The notes: generated from the sequence alone by a model not told the origin. Shown: positions 26,139 through 35,708, counted from the stretch's first letter. The stretch: DNA of 64,000 nt from Pseudomonadota bacterium (GCA_023389155.1 JAEWEV010000011.1:248001-312000); one strand, 5' to 3'. Program-made: numbers and translations.

Positions 26139-27100
26139 ACGTGCAAACGAATCAGGTCAATACCCGGACTAGTACTGCGGCGATCACAGATGACATGTTC
26201 CAGCCTGTCGGACAGAGCCCCGATACCGTACAACAAGTACTGCGGCCCTCCTTGTCCTACTGGCATAACGCCTGGCTACGCCTGCGCGGCAATCCGGCTG
26301 CCATGCTCGGCCTGATATTTCTCATTATGCTGATTGTGATGGCGATCCTCGCACCCATGATGTCAGCCTGGTCCGTCACCGCACAGGATCTGAAAAGCCA
26401 GAATATGCCGCCGTCTTCCGAACACTGGTTTGGCACCGATGAACTGGGCCGCGACATTTTCGTACGCACATGGTACGGCGCGCGAATCTCACTATTCGTG
26501 GGGTTCATGGCTGCCCTGATCGACTTTGTGATTGGCGTCACGTATGGCGGCTATAGCGGCTACAAGGGTGGAAAAACCGATATCGCGATGATGCGTGTAC
26601 TGGAGATCCTTTACGGCCTGCCCTATCTGCTGGTCGTGATCCTGCTGATGGTCGTCATGGGGCCCAGCCTGCTGACCATCATCATTGCCCTGACCATTAC
26701 CGGCTGGATCAGTATGGCACGCCTGGTACGCGGGCAGGTATTGCAACTGAAAAACCAGGAATACGTTACAGCCTCCCGCTCTTTCGGCGCTGGTACCGCC
26801 CATATTATTCGCCGTCACCTGCTGCCCAACGCCATGGGCCCGATACTGGTTCAGATGACCCTGACCGTACCCAGCGCCATCTTTGCCGAGGCTTTCCTGA
26901 GCTTCCTGGGGTTGGGCGTCCAGGCCCCCTACGCCAGCTGGGGCGTCATGGCCAATGATGCCCTGGGTGTCATTCTGTCAGGAGACTGGTGGCAGCTGTT
27001 CTTTCCTGCCCTGTTCATTTCCCTGACCATGTTTGCCTTCAATGTGTTGGGTGATGGTCTGCAGGACGCGCTTGATCCTCGTCTGGGGAGAGGCAAATGA
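26135..27100 (+). CDS. Peptide ABC transporter permease (DppC/OppC type)
   Basis: 321 aa. An N-terminal cytoplasmic stretch of about 45 residues precedes the first helix (AMLGLIFLIMLIVMAILAPMM). The HWFGTDELGRDIFVRTWYGARISL motif is a hallmark of DppC/OppC. The coupling loop is QEYVTASRSFGAGTAHIIRRHLLPNAMGPI. Start and stop overlap the flanking genes by ATGA junctions. Forms the translocation pore with the preceding permease. Confidence 0.93.
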   Translation: MNVQTNQVNTRTSTAAITDDMFQPVGQSPDTVQQVLRPSLSYWHNAWLRLRGNPAAMLGLIFLIMLIVMAILAPMMSAWSVTAQDLKSQNMPPSSEHWFGTDELGRDIFVRTWYGARISLFVGFMAALIDFVIGVTYGGYSGYKGGKTDIAMMRVLEILYGLPYLLVVILLMVVMGPSLLTIIIALTITGWISMARLVRGQVLQLKNQEYVTASRSFGAGTAHIIRRHLLPNAMGPILVQMTLTVPSAIFAEAFLSFLGLGVQAPYASWGVMANDALGVILSGDWWQLFFPALFISLTMFAFNVLGDGLQDALDPRLGRGK

Positions 27101-28170
27101 ATTCCAGTCGTGATATCACCAGCCCGGATCGCGCATCCCCGGAGTACGCCAGCACGGCCCCGTCAGCTTGCCCGGCCGGCACAGAAACGCCACTGCTGCA
27201 GGTACGCGATCTGTCGGTACGTTTTCGCACCTATGGCGGCCACGTGCATGCGCTCAGACAGGTTTCCCTGCATGTCGCACGCGGCGAAACCCTGGCCATC
27301 GTAGGGGAATCGGGCAGCGGCAAATCCGTTACCAGTCAGGCCATCATGGGGCTGCTGCCCAAAGCGACCGCGCAGGTTACCGGTGGCAGCATCACCTTTG
27401 ATCAGCAGGAACTGACCACAATCAAGCCGGCACAATGGCGCGAGATCCAGGGCAGAAAAATTTCACTGATTTTTCAGGATCCCATGACTGCCCTGAACCC
27501 AACGCTCACCATCGGTGAACAGATGACCGAAGGAGTCCGCCGGCATCTGAACTACTCTGCAGCGCGAGCCAGGGCCCGGGCGATAGAAATGCTGGAACTG
27601 GTGGGTATTTCCAGTGCACCCCAGCGGCTAAAGCAGTTTCCGCATGAGTTTTCCGGCGGCATGCGACAGCGTATCGTCATCGCCATCGCACTCATGTGCG
27701 ACCCGCAGCTGTTGATTGCCGATGAGCCCACCACCGCACTGGACGTTACCATTCAGGCCCAGATTCTGGCGCTGTTCAGGCAAATCCAGGCGCGCACCGG
27801 TGTTGCCATTATTCTGATTACCCATGATCTGGGCGTCGTGGCGGGCATCGCCGACCGGGTCACCGTCATGTATGCCGGGCAGTGCGTGGAAACCGCCGAT
27901 GTCGATGCCCTGTTCGCGCGACCCGCGCATCCGTACACCCGTGCCCTGCTGTCATCAGTACCTCGGCTGGACATGCCTGCAGCCAGCCTGAAAGCCATTG
28001 CGGGTCAGCCTCCTGATCTTTTCGCCCCCCCGCCCGGTTGCGCCTTTGCCGCCCGTTGCGCCAGCGCCATGCGTGTCTGTACACAGTTTGCACCACCGGC
28101 AACCCCGCTACCCGACCAGGGATGGGTACGCTGCTGGCTGCAGGATCCGCGTGCAAGTGCACAGACTTGA
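27097..28170 (+). CDS. Peptide ABC transporter ATP-binding protein (DppD/OppD type)
   Basis: 357 aa. A 30-residue variable leader precedes the ATPase domain; Walker A GESGSGKS is at 70-77, the signature FSGGMRQRIVIAIAL and Walker B LLIADEPTTALDVT follow. C-terminal HPYTRALLSSVPRLD and GCAFAARCASAMRVC again show the peptide-importer subtype. It makes a heterodimer with the DppF-type ATPase encoded four genes earlier in the cluster order. It overlaps the preceding permease gene by four bases; the binding protein gene follows after 141 bp. Confidence 0.92.
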   Translation: MNSSRDITSPDRASPEYASTAPSACPAGTETPLLQVRDLSVRFRTYGGHVHALRQVSLHVARGETLAIVGESGSGKSVTSQAIMGLLPKATAQVTGGSITFDQQELTTIKPAQWREIQGRKISLIFQDPMTALNPTLTIGEQMTEGVRRHLNYSAARARARAIEMLELVGISSAPQRLKQFPHEFSGGMRQRIVIAIALMCDPQLLIADEPTTALDVTIQAQILALFRQIQARTGVAIILITHDLGVVAGIADRVTVMYAGQCVETADVDALFARPAHPYTRALLSSVPRLDMPAASLKAIAGQPPDLFAPPPGCAFAARCASAMRVCTQFAPPATPLPDQGWVRCWLQDPRASAQT

Positions 28171-28311
28171 GGGCCTTCTTCCAGTAGCCGTATAGACTAC
28201 CGAGCCCGACAAGGTTGCCTGGCAAGATGCGTTTCCGCCCACGACCTGAGCATTTTGCGGTATGTTTCCATACATCAGATCTCTTCAGGAATTACTCTGT
28301 CTGGAATCACC

Positions 28312-29895
28312 ATGAAAAAAATGCTGTCTGCAGCGGTGCTTGCCGCCACACTGGGCGCTACCTTGCCTGCCCTGTCTCACGCCGAAAAAGTCCTGCACCT
28401 GAACAATATCGAAGAACCCTCTTCCCTCAATCCTGCGCTGGGCCTGAACCTGATCTCGTGGGAGCCGCTAAATAACCTCATGGAAGGACTGGTCCGCCTT
28501 GACGCCAATCACAACGCAGCGGCAGCCACGGCAGAAAAATGGGAGATTTCGGACGACGGCAAAACCTATACCTTCCACCTGCGCCCTAATGCCAAATGGT
28601 CCGACGGCTCACCTGTCACTGCGGGTGATTTTGTCTATGGCTGGACGCAACTGCTGACCCCGGCCACCGCCTCGCCCGCCGCGTTTCTACTCTATGACAT
28701 CGCGGGCGCCGAAGCCTTCAATGCCGGGAAAGGCTCTGCCGACGAACTGGGCATTCGTGCCCTTGACGATCAGACCCTGCAGGTAACGCTGACCGCACCC
28801 AGCCTGTCATTCCTGAATATCCTGACCAACCCCGGCTTTGCGCCCGTCAACCAGAAGGTCGCCCAGGCCAACCCAAAATGGCACACTGAAGCCGCCTCTT
28901 ATGTCAGCAATGGACCCTTTCTACTGAAGGAATGGAACCACGCCAGCAACATGCGATTTGAAAAAAATCCCCACTACTGGGACAAGGGCGCGGTCAAACT
29001 GGACGCGGTAGACTGGGTCATGATCAACGATCTGAACACCAGCTATCAGATGTTCCGTACAGGCGAACTGGACGCCACGCCCTCTCCGCTACCTGCCGCC
29101 CTGTACGATAAAGTGAAGGACAGCAAGGAATTCATGACCGTGCCTCAGGCCGGCGTGTACTTCTACCGTTTCAATACCACCGTGCCCCCGTTCCAGAATG
29201 CCGACATCCGTCGCGCCTTCGCCCTTGCCGTCAATCGCCAGGACATTGTCGATTACGTGGTAAAACAGGGACGCAAGGCTGCCGATGCGTTTGTGAGCCC
29301 AGGCTTTACCGGGCCTGACGGCAAGGATTTTTACGAGAGCAGCAACGGATTTGTTACGACAGATGCAAACCAGGCCCGTGCCCTGCTGAAGAAGGGCATG
29401 GAGGCCGAAAACTACACCACGCTGCCCCCCGTCACGCTAAGTCATATCAATAACCCAGATGATCGCAAGATCGCGCAGGCTCTGCAGGCGATGTTCAAGG
29501 AAAATCTGGGGGTCGACATCCAGCTGCAGGGGATTGAAAGCAAAGTGTTCTATACCCAGCAACGGGGTGGCAAGCTGCAGTTCTCGCGCAGCTCTTTCAC
29601 CAATGATTACGCAGACCCCTACAATTCCCTGGAGAGCTTTGTCAGCGGCTCTCCCATGAATCGTACCAGCTGGTCAAACCCCGAATATGACGAACTGATT
29701 AAGTCAGCCAGAACCGAAACGGATGCGGCCCGACGCTGGGAACTGTTGCAAAAATCCCAACAAGTGTTGTTCACTGACATGCCCATTTTTCCATTGTTCT
29801 TCTACAATCAGGGCTTCATGCAGAAAACCGGGGTGACTGGCATCCTGCGGCACCCGGTGGGTTATATTGATCTGAAAACAGCAGATATTCAATAA
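28312..29895 (+). CDS. Peptide ABC transporter substrate-binding protein (OppA/MppA type)
   Basis: 527 aa from the ATG at 28312, chosen because it opens with a signal peptide (MKKMLSAAVLAATLGATLPALSHA). The SBP_bac_5 pattern is clear: EPSSLNPALGLNLISWEPLNNLMEGLVRLD, then YTFHLRPNAKWSDGSPVTAGDFVYGWTQLL, and SSFTNDYADPYNSLESF near the C-terminus as in OppA. It captures oligopeptides (or murein peptides in MppA-like members) in the periplasm for the four upstream membrane and ATPase proteins. Its last position in the operon is unusual; the 141-bp gap could hold a separate promoter. Confidence 0.92.
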   Translation: MKKMLSAAVLAATLGATLPALSHAEKVLHLNNIEEPSSLNPALGLNLISWEPLNNLMEGLVRLDANHNAAAATAEKWEISDDGKTYTFHLRPNAKWSDGSPVTAGDFVYGWTQLLTPATASPAAFLLYDIAGAEAFNAGKGSADELGIRALDDQTLQVTLTAPSLSFLNILTNPGFAPVNQKVAQANPKWHTEAASYVSNGPFLLKEWNHASNMRFEKNPHYWDKGAVKLDAVDWVMINDLNTSYQMFRTGELDATPSPLPAALYDKVKDSKEFMTVPQAGVYFYRFNTTVPPFQNADIRRAFALAVNRQDIVDYVVKQGRKAADAFVSPGFTGPDGKDFYESSNGFVTTDANQARALLKKGMEAENYTTLPPVTLSHINNPDDRKIAQALQAMFKENLGVDIQLQGIESKVFYTQQRGGKLQFSRSSFTNDYADPYNSLESFVSGSPMNRTSWSNPEYDELIKSARTETDAARRWELLQKSQQVLFTDMPIFPLFFYNQGFMQKTGVTGILRHPVGYIDLKTADIQ

Positions 29896-29915
29896 AAAAC
29901 CAGACGGGGGATACC

Positions 29916-30404
29916 ATGTATGACGTTGTTACGGCAGACCTTGACAATCCTGAACACGCAAGCGCCGTTCTGACAGTACTTAACGCCTACGCGTCCGACC
30001 CGATGGGAGGCGCTGAGCCCCTGTCGCCCTACACACAGAAAAACCTCATTGCCTCGCTCAAAAAGCGCAGCAATATCTACACCATTCTGGCTTTCGACAA
30101 TCAGGAACCCATTGGCATTGCGCTGTGCTTTGAAGGTTTTTCAACATTCGCCTGCAAACCCCTGCTCAATATTCATGATTTTGCCGTTGTTCCCGGCTAT
30201 CGGGGGCAGGGGGTAGGCAATCAGTTGCTGGCGCGAGTCAAGCAATTGGCCCGCAATCTGGGTTGCTGCAAAATCACGCTGGAAGTGCTAGAGGGCAATG
30301 CTCCCGCCCAGGCATTGTATGCCAGCCAGGGGTTTGAACCCTACTCTCTCGGGCCACAAACAGGCAAAGCGCTGTTCATGCAGTGCCCCATAGACAACGC
30401 CTAA
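29916..30404 (+). CDS. GNAT family N-acetyltransferase
   Basis: 162 aa. The acetyl-CoA site reads HDFAVVPGYRGQGVGNQLLARVKQLAR (motif A, Q/RxxGxG/A) near residues 89-115, and ALYASQGFEPYSLG is motif B. GNAT enzymes acetylate amines of antibiotics, peptides or proteins. It begins 20 bp after the peptide-binding protein stop, so it is co-transcribed; acetylation of an imported peptide or amino acid is a reasonable but untested idea. Confidence 0.88.
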   Translation: MYDVVTADLDNPEHASAVLTVLNAYASDPMGGAEPLSPYTQKNLIASLKKRSNIYTILAFDNQEPIGIALCFEGFSTFACKPLLNIHDFAVVPGYRGQGVGNQLLARVKQLARNLGCCKITLEVLEGNAPAQALYASQGFEPYSLGPQTGKALFMQCPIDNA

Positions 30405-30498
30405 GCCCTGTTCCCCCACCTTGCATGCAAGTCATATGCCAGGCTGAGTCAGGATGTGCCTGGTGAGTCTCTGAACGCCGCCGTAAATACGCATAAAG

Positions 30499-30531
30499 CG
30501 CAGAGGCTCGCCAAAAAAGCGAGCCTCTGCG
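30499..30531. terminator. Strong hairpin between convergent GNAT and GST genes
   Basis: CGCAGAGGCTCGC (30499-30511) and GCGAGCCTCTGCG (30519-30531) are perfect 13-bp complements around a CAAAAAA loop. A weaker hairpin (ACGGCAG with CTGCCGT) lies at about 30550-30575. No T-run follows, but the position between convergent genes fits bidirectional termination. Confidence 0.5.
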
Positions 30532-30624
30532 TAGCAGGAGTGAGCTGCACGGCAGCAGGATGAATCTGCCGTCGCGTACCCTGCTTCTATTGCACGGCGG
30601 CGCATGAATCGAATCTTCCCGAGT

Positions 30625-31338
30625 TTATTCTGCTGCGTATTGCGCAGCGCTAGCATGAATCTGCCGCTTGATGGGCCCCGCAACACTGGTGTATGCGTCC
30701 ACGAGCCTGGTAAACCATTGTCCGACGGCAGACTCGTCTTTCCAGTACTGAAATCCATAAATCCAGCTGAAAATCAGATGCCCGACCACCATAAAATCGG
30801 CAGCACCGGTTTGCTGTCCATCCAGATACGGCATTGTCTTCAAATGCGCCTCAAGCGCCGCCAGCGATTTGTGCGCATCCTGCGCAGTGGCAGACTCCTG
30901 CACCTGCTCCAGCGTCATGCCACCAAACCGCTGTTCGCGACTTTCCCTAAAATACGTCTTCGCATTATCGGGCTGGGCCTCAAAGATTGCCAGCAGCGAA
31001 GGTTTGAATATATGCGGCGTGATGTGACGCAGAATCAGTTCCGTCATCAGTCTGACGCGCGCCCTGCCGATTTCGCTATCGAGCCCCAGCGGAGCCTGGG
31101 GATAGGTCCGATCCAGATACTCGAGAATATCCAGGCTTTCGGTGACCACCGTATCGCCATCGGTCAGAACCGGAACCAGCTTCGTGCCCGAAAACGCAAT
31201 TTTTTCCTTCTCCATGAAGGTCACGGCTTCACTCTCGAAAGGAAGCTGTTTATGTACCAACGCCAGACGCACGCGCCAGCAGTAGGGTGAGAACACCAAG
31301 TCGCGATCGCTGGCGCAGAGTTCATAAAGCCTGATCAT
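30625..31338 (-). CDS. Glutathione S-transferase family protein
   Basis: 237 aa from the ATG at 31338, which has AAAGGAG eight bases upstream; a second ATG at 31353 lies in front of that site. The N-terminal thioredoxin-like domain has LVFSPYCWRVRLALVHKQLPFESEAV, GTKLVPVLTDGDTVVTESLDILEYLD with the cis-Pro and the Glu-Ser that bind glutathione. The helical C-terminal domain runs from about residue 90. The CPYC-like position reads SPYCWR. Likely detoxification; substrate unknown and no operon partner. Confidence 0.9.
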   Translation of the reverse strand: MIRLYELCASDRDLVFSPYCWRVRLALVHKQLPFESEAVTFMEKEKIAFSGTKLVPVLTDGDTVVTESLDILEYLDRTYPQAPLGLDSEIGRARVRLMTELILRHITPHIFKPSLLAIFEAQPDNAKTYFRESREQRFGGMTLEQVQESATAQDAHKSLAALEAHLKTMPYLDGQQTGAADFMVVGHLIFSWIYGFQYWKDESAVGQWFTRLVDAYTSVAGPIKRQIHASAAQYAAE

Positions 31339-31577
31339 ACTGTCTCCTTTCACATACAGATATTTTTCGGTCAGCGCTGCAGCTTAATCCACGAAACCGC
31401 TGCTATTGTTCGCCATCTTCACACAGTCGCAGCTATCGTATCGGCGGCGCCCGGCGCCGAAACTTTCAATCCATTTCCGAAAGGCACCACCAGCTATTTT
31501 TCGATACATTTACTTTCCATCGGTACTAACAAACCGACTATGATAGCCACATAGTAATCCAATCAGGAGAGTGTACT

Positions 31578-31883
31578 ATGACATCGCAAATCATAAAAAA
31601 AGTCTGTATTGTGGCGCTGATGGGTGCCCTTATCACGGGTTGTTCTACCCGCCATCCGAATCGTGACATGGGTACTGTAGGCGGTGCAGCGCTGGGCGGC
31701 GGTGCCGGTTATGCCCTGTCTGATGGCAGCCCGCTGGCTACACTGGGTGGAGCCGCACTGGGTGGACTGGTGGGAAATCAGGTCTTCAAGGACAGCGATA
31801 ACCGCTACGATCGTGGTCGCCGCCATTACCGTGACGACCGCCGTGATCGCCGTCGGCATCATGATCGCCGTCGCTGGCGTTAA
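31578..31883 (+). CDS. Glycine-zipper 2TM lipoprotein, OsmB-like
   Basis: 101 aa. A lipoprotein signal peptide ends in the lipobox LITGC (Cys22). Residues about 33-70 form a glycine zipper (GTVGGAALGGGAGYALSDG and TLGGAALGGLVGNQVF). The C-terminal third is strongly basic, made of Asp-Arg-Arg and His-Arg repeats, and could contact lipopolysaccharide phosphates or nucleic acid. Such small outer-membrane lipoproteins are often stress or osmotically induced. It is single, with a terminator right after. Confidence 0.85.
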   Translation: MTSQIIKKVCIVALMGALITGCSTRHPNRDMGTVGGAALGGGAGYALSDGSPLATLGGAALGGLVGNQVFKDSDNRYDRGRRHYRDDRRDRRRHHDRRRWR

Positions 31884-31928
31884 TCTCTGATCGCCCGGTT
31901 TTTTCGGGCAGTCAGAGCAAAATAGAAA

Positions 31929-31967
31929 AAAACCGCTACGTGTGCCCGAGAGCATCGTAGCGGTTTT
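31929..31967. terminator. Bidirectional terminator between lipoprotein and copZ-like genes
   Basis: AAAACCGCTACG (31929-31940) and CGTAGCGGTTTT (31956-31967) form a perfect 12-bp stem with A-run and T-run flanks, so it serves both strands. A smaller GCCCG/CGGGC hairpin with a T6-containing loop lies at 31893-31909. Confidence 0.8.
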
Positions 31968-31974
31968 GTTATCC

Positions 31975-32187
31975 TCAGGCCTTGAGCACGTAGCCCGCGT
32001 CTTTCACCGTGTCGGCCAGCTGCTGCGCCGTAACGCTGTCATCAGCCACAATGTCAGCCGACTCCCCTTCCAGACTCACCTGCGCAGAGACCACGCCAGG
32101 GACCGACTCCAGTGCCTGCCTGACATGGGCAGCGCATTTGCTGCAGGTCATCCCCTCGACCCGGACCTTGATCACATTGGTACTCAT
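31975..32187 (-). CDS. Heavy-metal-associated domain protein, CopZ-like copper chaperone
   Basis: 70 aa, one HMA domain. The metal site is GMTCSKC (Cys15, Cys18 by count), followed by AHVRQALESVPGV and the VSLEGESADIVAD strand. Small free-standing HMA proteins carry Cu(I) to CopA-type ATPases or repressors. No copper ATPase is in the window. A ribosome site (GGGAGAAAAT) lies directly upstream. Confidence 0.88.
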   Translation of the reverse strand: MSTNVIKVRVEGMTCSKCAAHVRQALESVPGVVSAQVSLEGESADIVADDSVTAQQLADTVKDAGYVLKA

Positions 32188-32266
32188 TATTTTCTCCCGC
32201 TGTTGAAAATGTGCTATTGAAAATCAACTGTTGATCTGCGTATATGATAGCCCGTTTCCGCGCAAA

Positions 32267-33016
32267 CTAGCGCAAGCGCTGCAGCGGAGCCACACGGTCT
32301 TCGCCGCTACCATCCAGGTCACCACGACGGACGATGGTTCCCTGGACATCCAGCACCCCACGCAGCCCGACAGCGTGGGTGCAGAAGCCCTGCCGTTCGA
32401 AATGGGTGGAATAATCATAATAATCGTGATGATGTCCATGGAACACGCGGGAAACACCGAGCTGTTTGGCCAGCCGATCAAGTATGGTAAATCCATAGCG
32501 GTTGCAGGATGGGGCTTCGTGCAGGACCAGAACATCTGCCTGTTGCTGCATCAGCGCTTCGTAATCACAGGGAAAAATTGAGCTGCGATGCCGCAGGCGA
32601 TCACCGCTGCCACTGGCACCCGCCTTGAGCAGACTGTGATTTTCGTAATCCTGCAAGCTGTAAAATCGCCAGAACGGCCTTGAAGGATTCCAGATGGTAC
32701 CGCGAAATACGCCCCCCAGGCCGGCGATGCGAACACCATGAATGTCCACAACACGACCATGCAAATTGCGATCGGCCAGTTCAGAGTCGAAAAGATTCTG
32801 GTACATGGCAAGACTGTCGGTATCGTGATTGCCATGAATCCACCAGATATCGGTCAGGTTGCGGATATCCTGCAGAATATCATGCAGGGGTTCATGGGCC
32901 TGGATATCTCCCAGAAACACAATCGCATCGGGTTTTCCGGCAATGACAACGTCCCGACAGTGCTCGAAACTGCCATGCGTGTCGCCGAAAAAGAAAATGC
33001 GCGCTTTCGCATTCAT
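32267..33016 (-). CDS. Metallophosphoesterase
   Basis: 249 aa, calcineurin-like. The five metal-binding motifs are visible: GDTHG near residue 11, GDIQ near 36, GNHD near 62, HEAPS near 165 and GHHHD near 193. The family hydrolyses phosphomonoesters or diesters with a two-metal centre; the substrate is not evident. It is followed by the copZ-like gene on the same strand after about 80 bp, without a clear functional link. Confidence 0.88.
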   Translation of the reverse strand: MNAKARIFFFGDTHGSFEHCRDVVIAGKPDAIVFLGDIQAHEPLHDILQDIRNLTDIWWIHGNHDTDSLAMYQNLFDSELADRNLHGRVVDIHGVRIAGLGGVFRGTIWNPSRPFWRFYSLQDYENHSLLKAGASGSGDRLRHRSSIFPCDYEALMQQQADVLVLHEAPSCNRYGFTILDRLAKQLGVSRVFHGHHHDYYDYSTHFERQGFCTHAVGLRGVLDVQGTIVRRGDLDGSGEDRVAPLQRLR

Positions 33017-33206
33017 GACCGCACCTGGGAACCTGATATCCTGGAAAATCGGCCCGCCCCCGAAGCAATCTATTGAAGACCCCGGGGACGACCTGACTTC
33101 ATTTTACGCACAAACAGGATGTGCCTGATATAGATTCGACCGCGGCCAGGATGTTAAGTTCGCGCAGCAACCCTGGCTGCTGCGCTCATGCCTGCGTTCA
33201 GCTCAC

Positions 33207-35708
33207 TTACTTGCTGCTTCCCGGTTCGAATTTGAGTACCTTGACGGTATTCTCTTTGACTTTTTCTTCGGTGAAAACCAGCGGGATGTACTGGCCTTTC
33301 GCCCACAGGGGCGCCAAATCCCGATAGCCCGGCTGACGACTGTCGCCGGATTGTCCCGGCGTGTTGATAACCCTGGAGTCGTCCCATTGCCCCACATCCA
33401 GCACCATGCGGAACGATGCACCTGAAGTCAGGTTATAGCCCGTGTCACCGTATGTCGTCGCCATAGGCGTATATGGAGACCCGCCTATCGGACCGGCGTC
33501 CACGTTGAACGTTTTCTTCTCTTCGTCGGACAGCAAGGCATTCATCGGATGCAAAAATACTGCCTGGTGCAGCGCGCCCCATTTCCATGCCTTCGGATCG
33601 TCACCCAGCTTGCCACTGACTTCGGTCACGGCCTGTTTCAGCGAGTCAAGCATAATCTGGTTGCGATCGTCTTCGGAAAACCAACCTTCGGGTTTTTCGA
33701 TGACATCGAGCACGCGCTCGGGATCGGCAAGCCCGATCATTTTCGCAATCTCGGGATCAAACGCGCGATCCACAACGGCTTTGCGCAGATAGCGGCTGAA
33801 CCAGACTTCGAAGACGGCTGCTTCAGGACTGTCTGCCAACACGGTTCCGTCCCATTGCTGCAGCATTTCGACAACCGGCTTGAGCTTCGTATCATCCGTA
33901 GTTACCTGCTTGAGCACCGCCACGGTTCTGACGGCAGGCAAAGACACCTTATCGTTCTGCCAGCCTTCAGAATCGGCAATCGACGATTTTTCACTGGCGC
34001 CAATGATCTCCTTCAGGCGTTTGGCGCGAAAGTCACTGCTCCATTCGTAGCCAATTCCCTTCTTGAAGGCCGGATGATCCGGCGGAATATTGTTTTCGTT
34101 GGCCGTCACGATGTAGCCTGCCTCGGGATTGAGCAAACTGGGCAGCTCATCCATATCTCGATACCCATCCCACTCATACCGGCCATCGCCTGGCACGGGC
34201 GTCAGGCCATCCCAGTCACGCTTGACCGTCAGGCCGCCAGGCATCCAGGCAATATTGCCGCTACTGTCCGCAAACACCTGATTTTCGCCCGGTGCGCCCC
34301 AGCGGTTCATCGCCGCCTTGAATTCATCCCAATTGGTCGCCCGCATATAGTCCATGGAACCGAAATAGGGCGCCATGCCCAGATCCAGCCAGGCGGCACG
34401 CAAGGCCCATGCCTTGTGCGCACTGTCATCCTGGTACAGCACGGGACCGTGCCGGGTAAACCGTAAAGTCACTTTCTGCGACGGCGCCCCCTTGACTTCG
34501 ATCTCTTCCTCTACCGTCTCCATGGGCTCCCAGCGCCCCTTGTATTTATATTCGTCCTTGTTCTCGGGATTGATATCATACTGGTACATATCCTCCTGAT
34601 CCATATAGAAACGTGTCAGGCCGAAACCGATTTTGTCATTATGACCAATCGAAATGCCAGGCAAAAACGGCTCACCGGCTCCGATCACAGACAGGCCGGG
34701 CGCACTCAGGTGGCTGATATAGCGCAGACTGGGGGCACCATGCGCACGATGCGGATCATTGGCCAGTATCGGTCTGCCGGTCGTGGTTCGTTTCCCGTCA
34801 ATCACCCAGTTATTCGAACCCAGGGATCTTGCTTCGTCACTGTTATTGTCGACCACCTCGTACAGCTCAGAGATCGGCAAGCGAGACGGGGTTGCAGAGG
34901 CTGAGATTTTCTCTGACTTTTTCGCGGGTTTCGTCCCTGAGGGCTCAGCATCATCCGCGACAGGCGGCAGTTTGGAAAATTTCGGCGTCGCGGTTGCCAG
35001 TTTGTAGGCATCCTTGATTTTCTCGGCAGGGATTGCGCAAGGGTCCATGCCCTCTACCAGCTGCGGATCAATCGTCGGACTCAGTTCGCGCCGCAGCCAG
35101 TCTGCTTTGACCGGGTCGTCCTTGACCTTGCAGAAGACCTGGGCCCGATCCACTTCGTTGGTGGCGTTCAGCGTCAGGCCATGATGGCGAATACGCACCA
35201 CATCCTCTGCATTCCACTTACCGGGTTTGTAGCCAAGCTTCTTGAACTCTTGCGGCAGCAGGTCAGGATTGGCTTCTGTCATTTTCACGTACTCATTGAT
35301 GCCATCAGTAAACGCCTGTGCGACACGTTTTGAATCGGACCCGTAAGCGAGCCACTCGCGATACATGTCACCGCGGAACAGGACGGCGCGCGCCATGCGG
35401 TCACCATCGACATAATCCGGACCAAAGTCCTTGGCCATTTCACCCAGTCCGCGCTTGCGCCACAAATCGATCTGAAACAGCCGGTCCCTGGCTGCGTTAA
35501 ATCCCTGAAGGAAAAACGCATCGTAAAGCGTTTCCGCATAAATATGCGGAATGCCCCATTTATCTATCGAGATCGATCCGGGCTTTTCCAGACCTTCCAG
35601 CTGGAAGGTGTCGGCCTGCGTACCCGCTTCCGTGCGGGCGCTCACGGGAACAAACGATGTGCCGGCGAAAACAGTGGTCAGTGCCGCGACCATGAATGCG
35701 CGTTTCAT
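33207..35708 (-). CDS. Penicillin acylase family protein (exported N-terminal nucleophile hydrolase)
   Basis: 833 aa precursor. A signal peptide (MVAALTTVFAGTSFVPVSA) leads into the alpha chain (WGIPHIYAETLYDAFFLQGFNAARDRLFQIDLWRKRG). A linker of about 50 residues rich in Lys, Ser and Pro (245-285) ends at LGSNNWVIDG, where Ser298 becomes the N-terminal nucleophile of the beta chain after autocleavage. NDPHRAHGAPSLRYISHL follows, as in the family. Members cleave penicillins, acyl-homoserine lactones or other amides; quorum-signal quenching is possible, but chain specificity is not visible. Divergent from an IclR regulator. Confidence 0.92.
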   Translation of the reverse strand: MKRAFMVAALTTVFAGTSFVPVSARTEAGTQADTFQLEGLEKPGSISIDKWGIPHIYAETLYDAFFLQGFNAARDRLFQIDLWRKRGLGEMAKDFGPDYVDGDRMARAVLFRGDMYREWLAYGSDSKRVAQAFTDGINEYVKMTEANPDLLPQEFKKLGYKPGKWNAEDVVRIRHHGLTLNATNEVDRAQVFCKVKDDPVKADWLRRELSPTIDPQLVEGMDPCAIPAEKIKDAYKLATATPKFSKLPPVADDAEPSGTKPAKKSEKISASATPSRLPISELYEVVDNNSDEARSLGSNNWVIDGKRTTTGRPILANDPHRAHGAPSLRYISHLSAPGLSVIGAGEPFLPGISIGHNDKIGFGLTRFYMDQEDMYQYDINPENKDEYKYKGRWEPMETVEEEIEVKGAPSQKVTLRFTRHGPVLYQDDSAHKAWALRAAWLDLGMAPYFGSMDYMRATNWDEFKAAMNRWGAPGENQVFADSSGNIAWMPGGLTVKRDWDGLTPVPGDGRYEWDGYRDMDELPSLLNPEAGYIVTANENNIPPDHPAFKKGIGYEWSSDFRAKRLKEIIGASEKSSIADSEGWQNDKVSLPAVRTVAVLKQVTTDDTKLKPVVEMLQQWDGTVLADSPEAAVFEVWFSRYLRKAVVDRAFDPEIAKMIGLADPERVLDVIEKPEGWFSEDDRNQIMLDSLKQAVTEVSGKLGDDPKAWKWGALHQAVFLHPMNALLSDEEKKTFNVDAGPIGGSPYTPMATTYGDTGYNLTSGASFRMVLDVGQWDDSRVINTPGQSGDSRQPGYRDLAPLWAKGQYIPLVFTEEKVKENTVKVLKFEPGSSK

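Noticed and set aside
33549..34466. A 305-residue open frame on the plus strand opposite the penicillin acylase gene
   Set aside because: Antisense to a conserved coding region, basic and His/Arg-rich composition typical of shadow frames.
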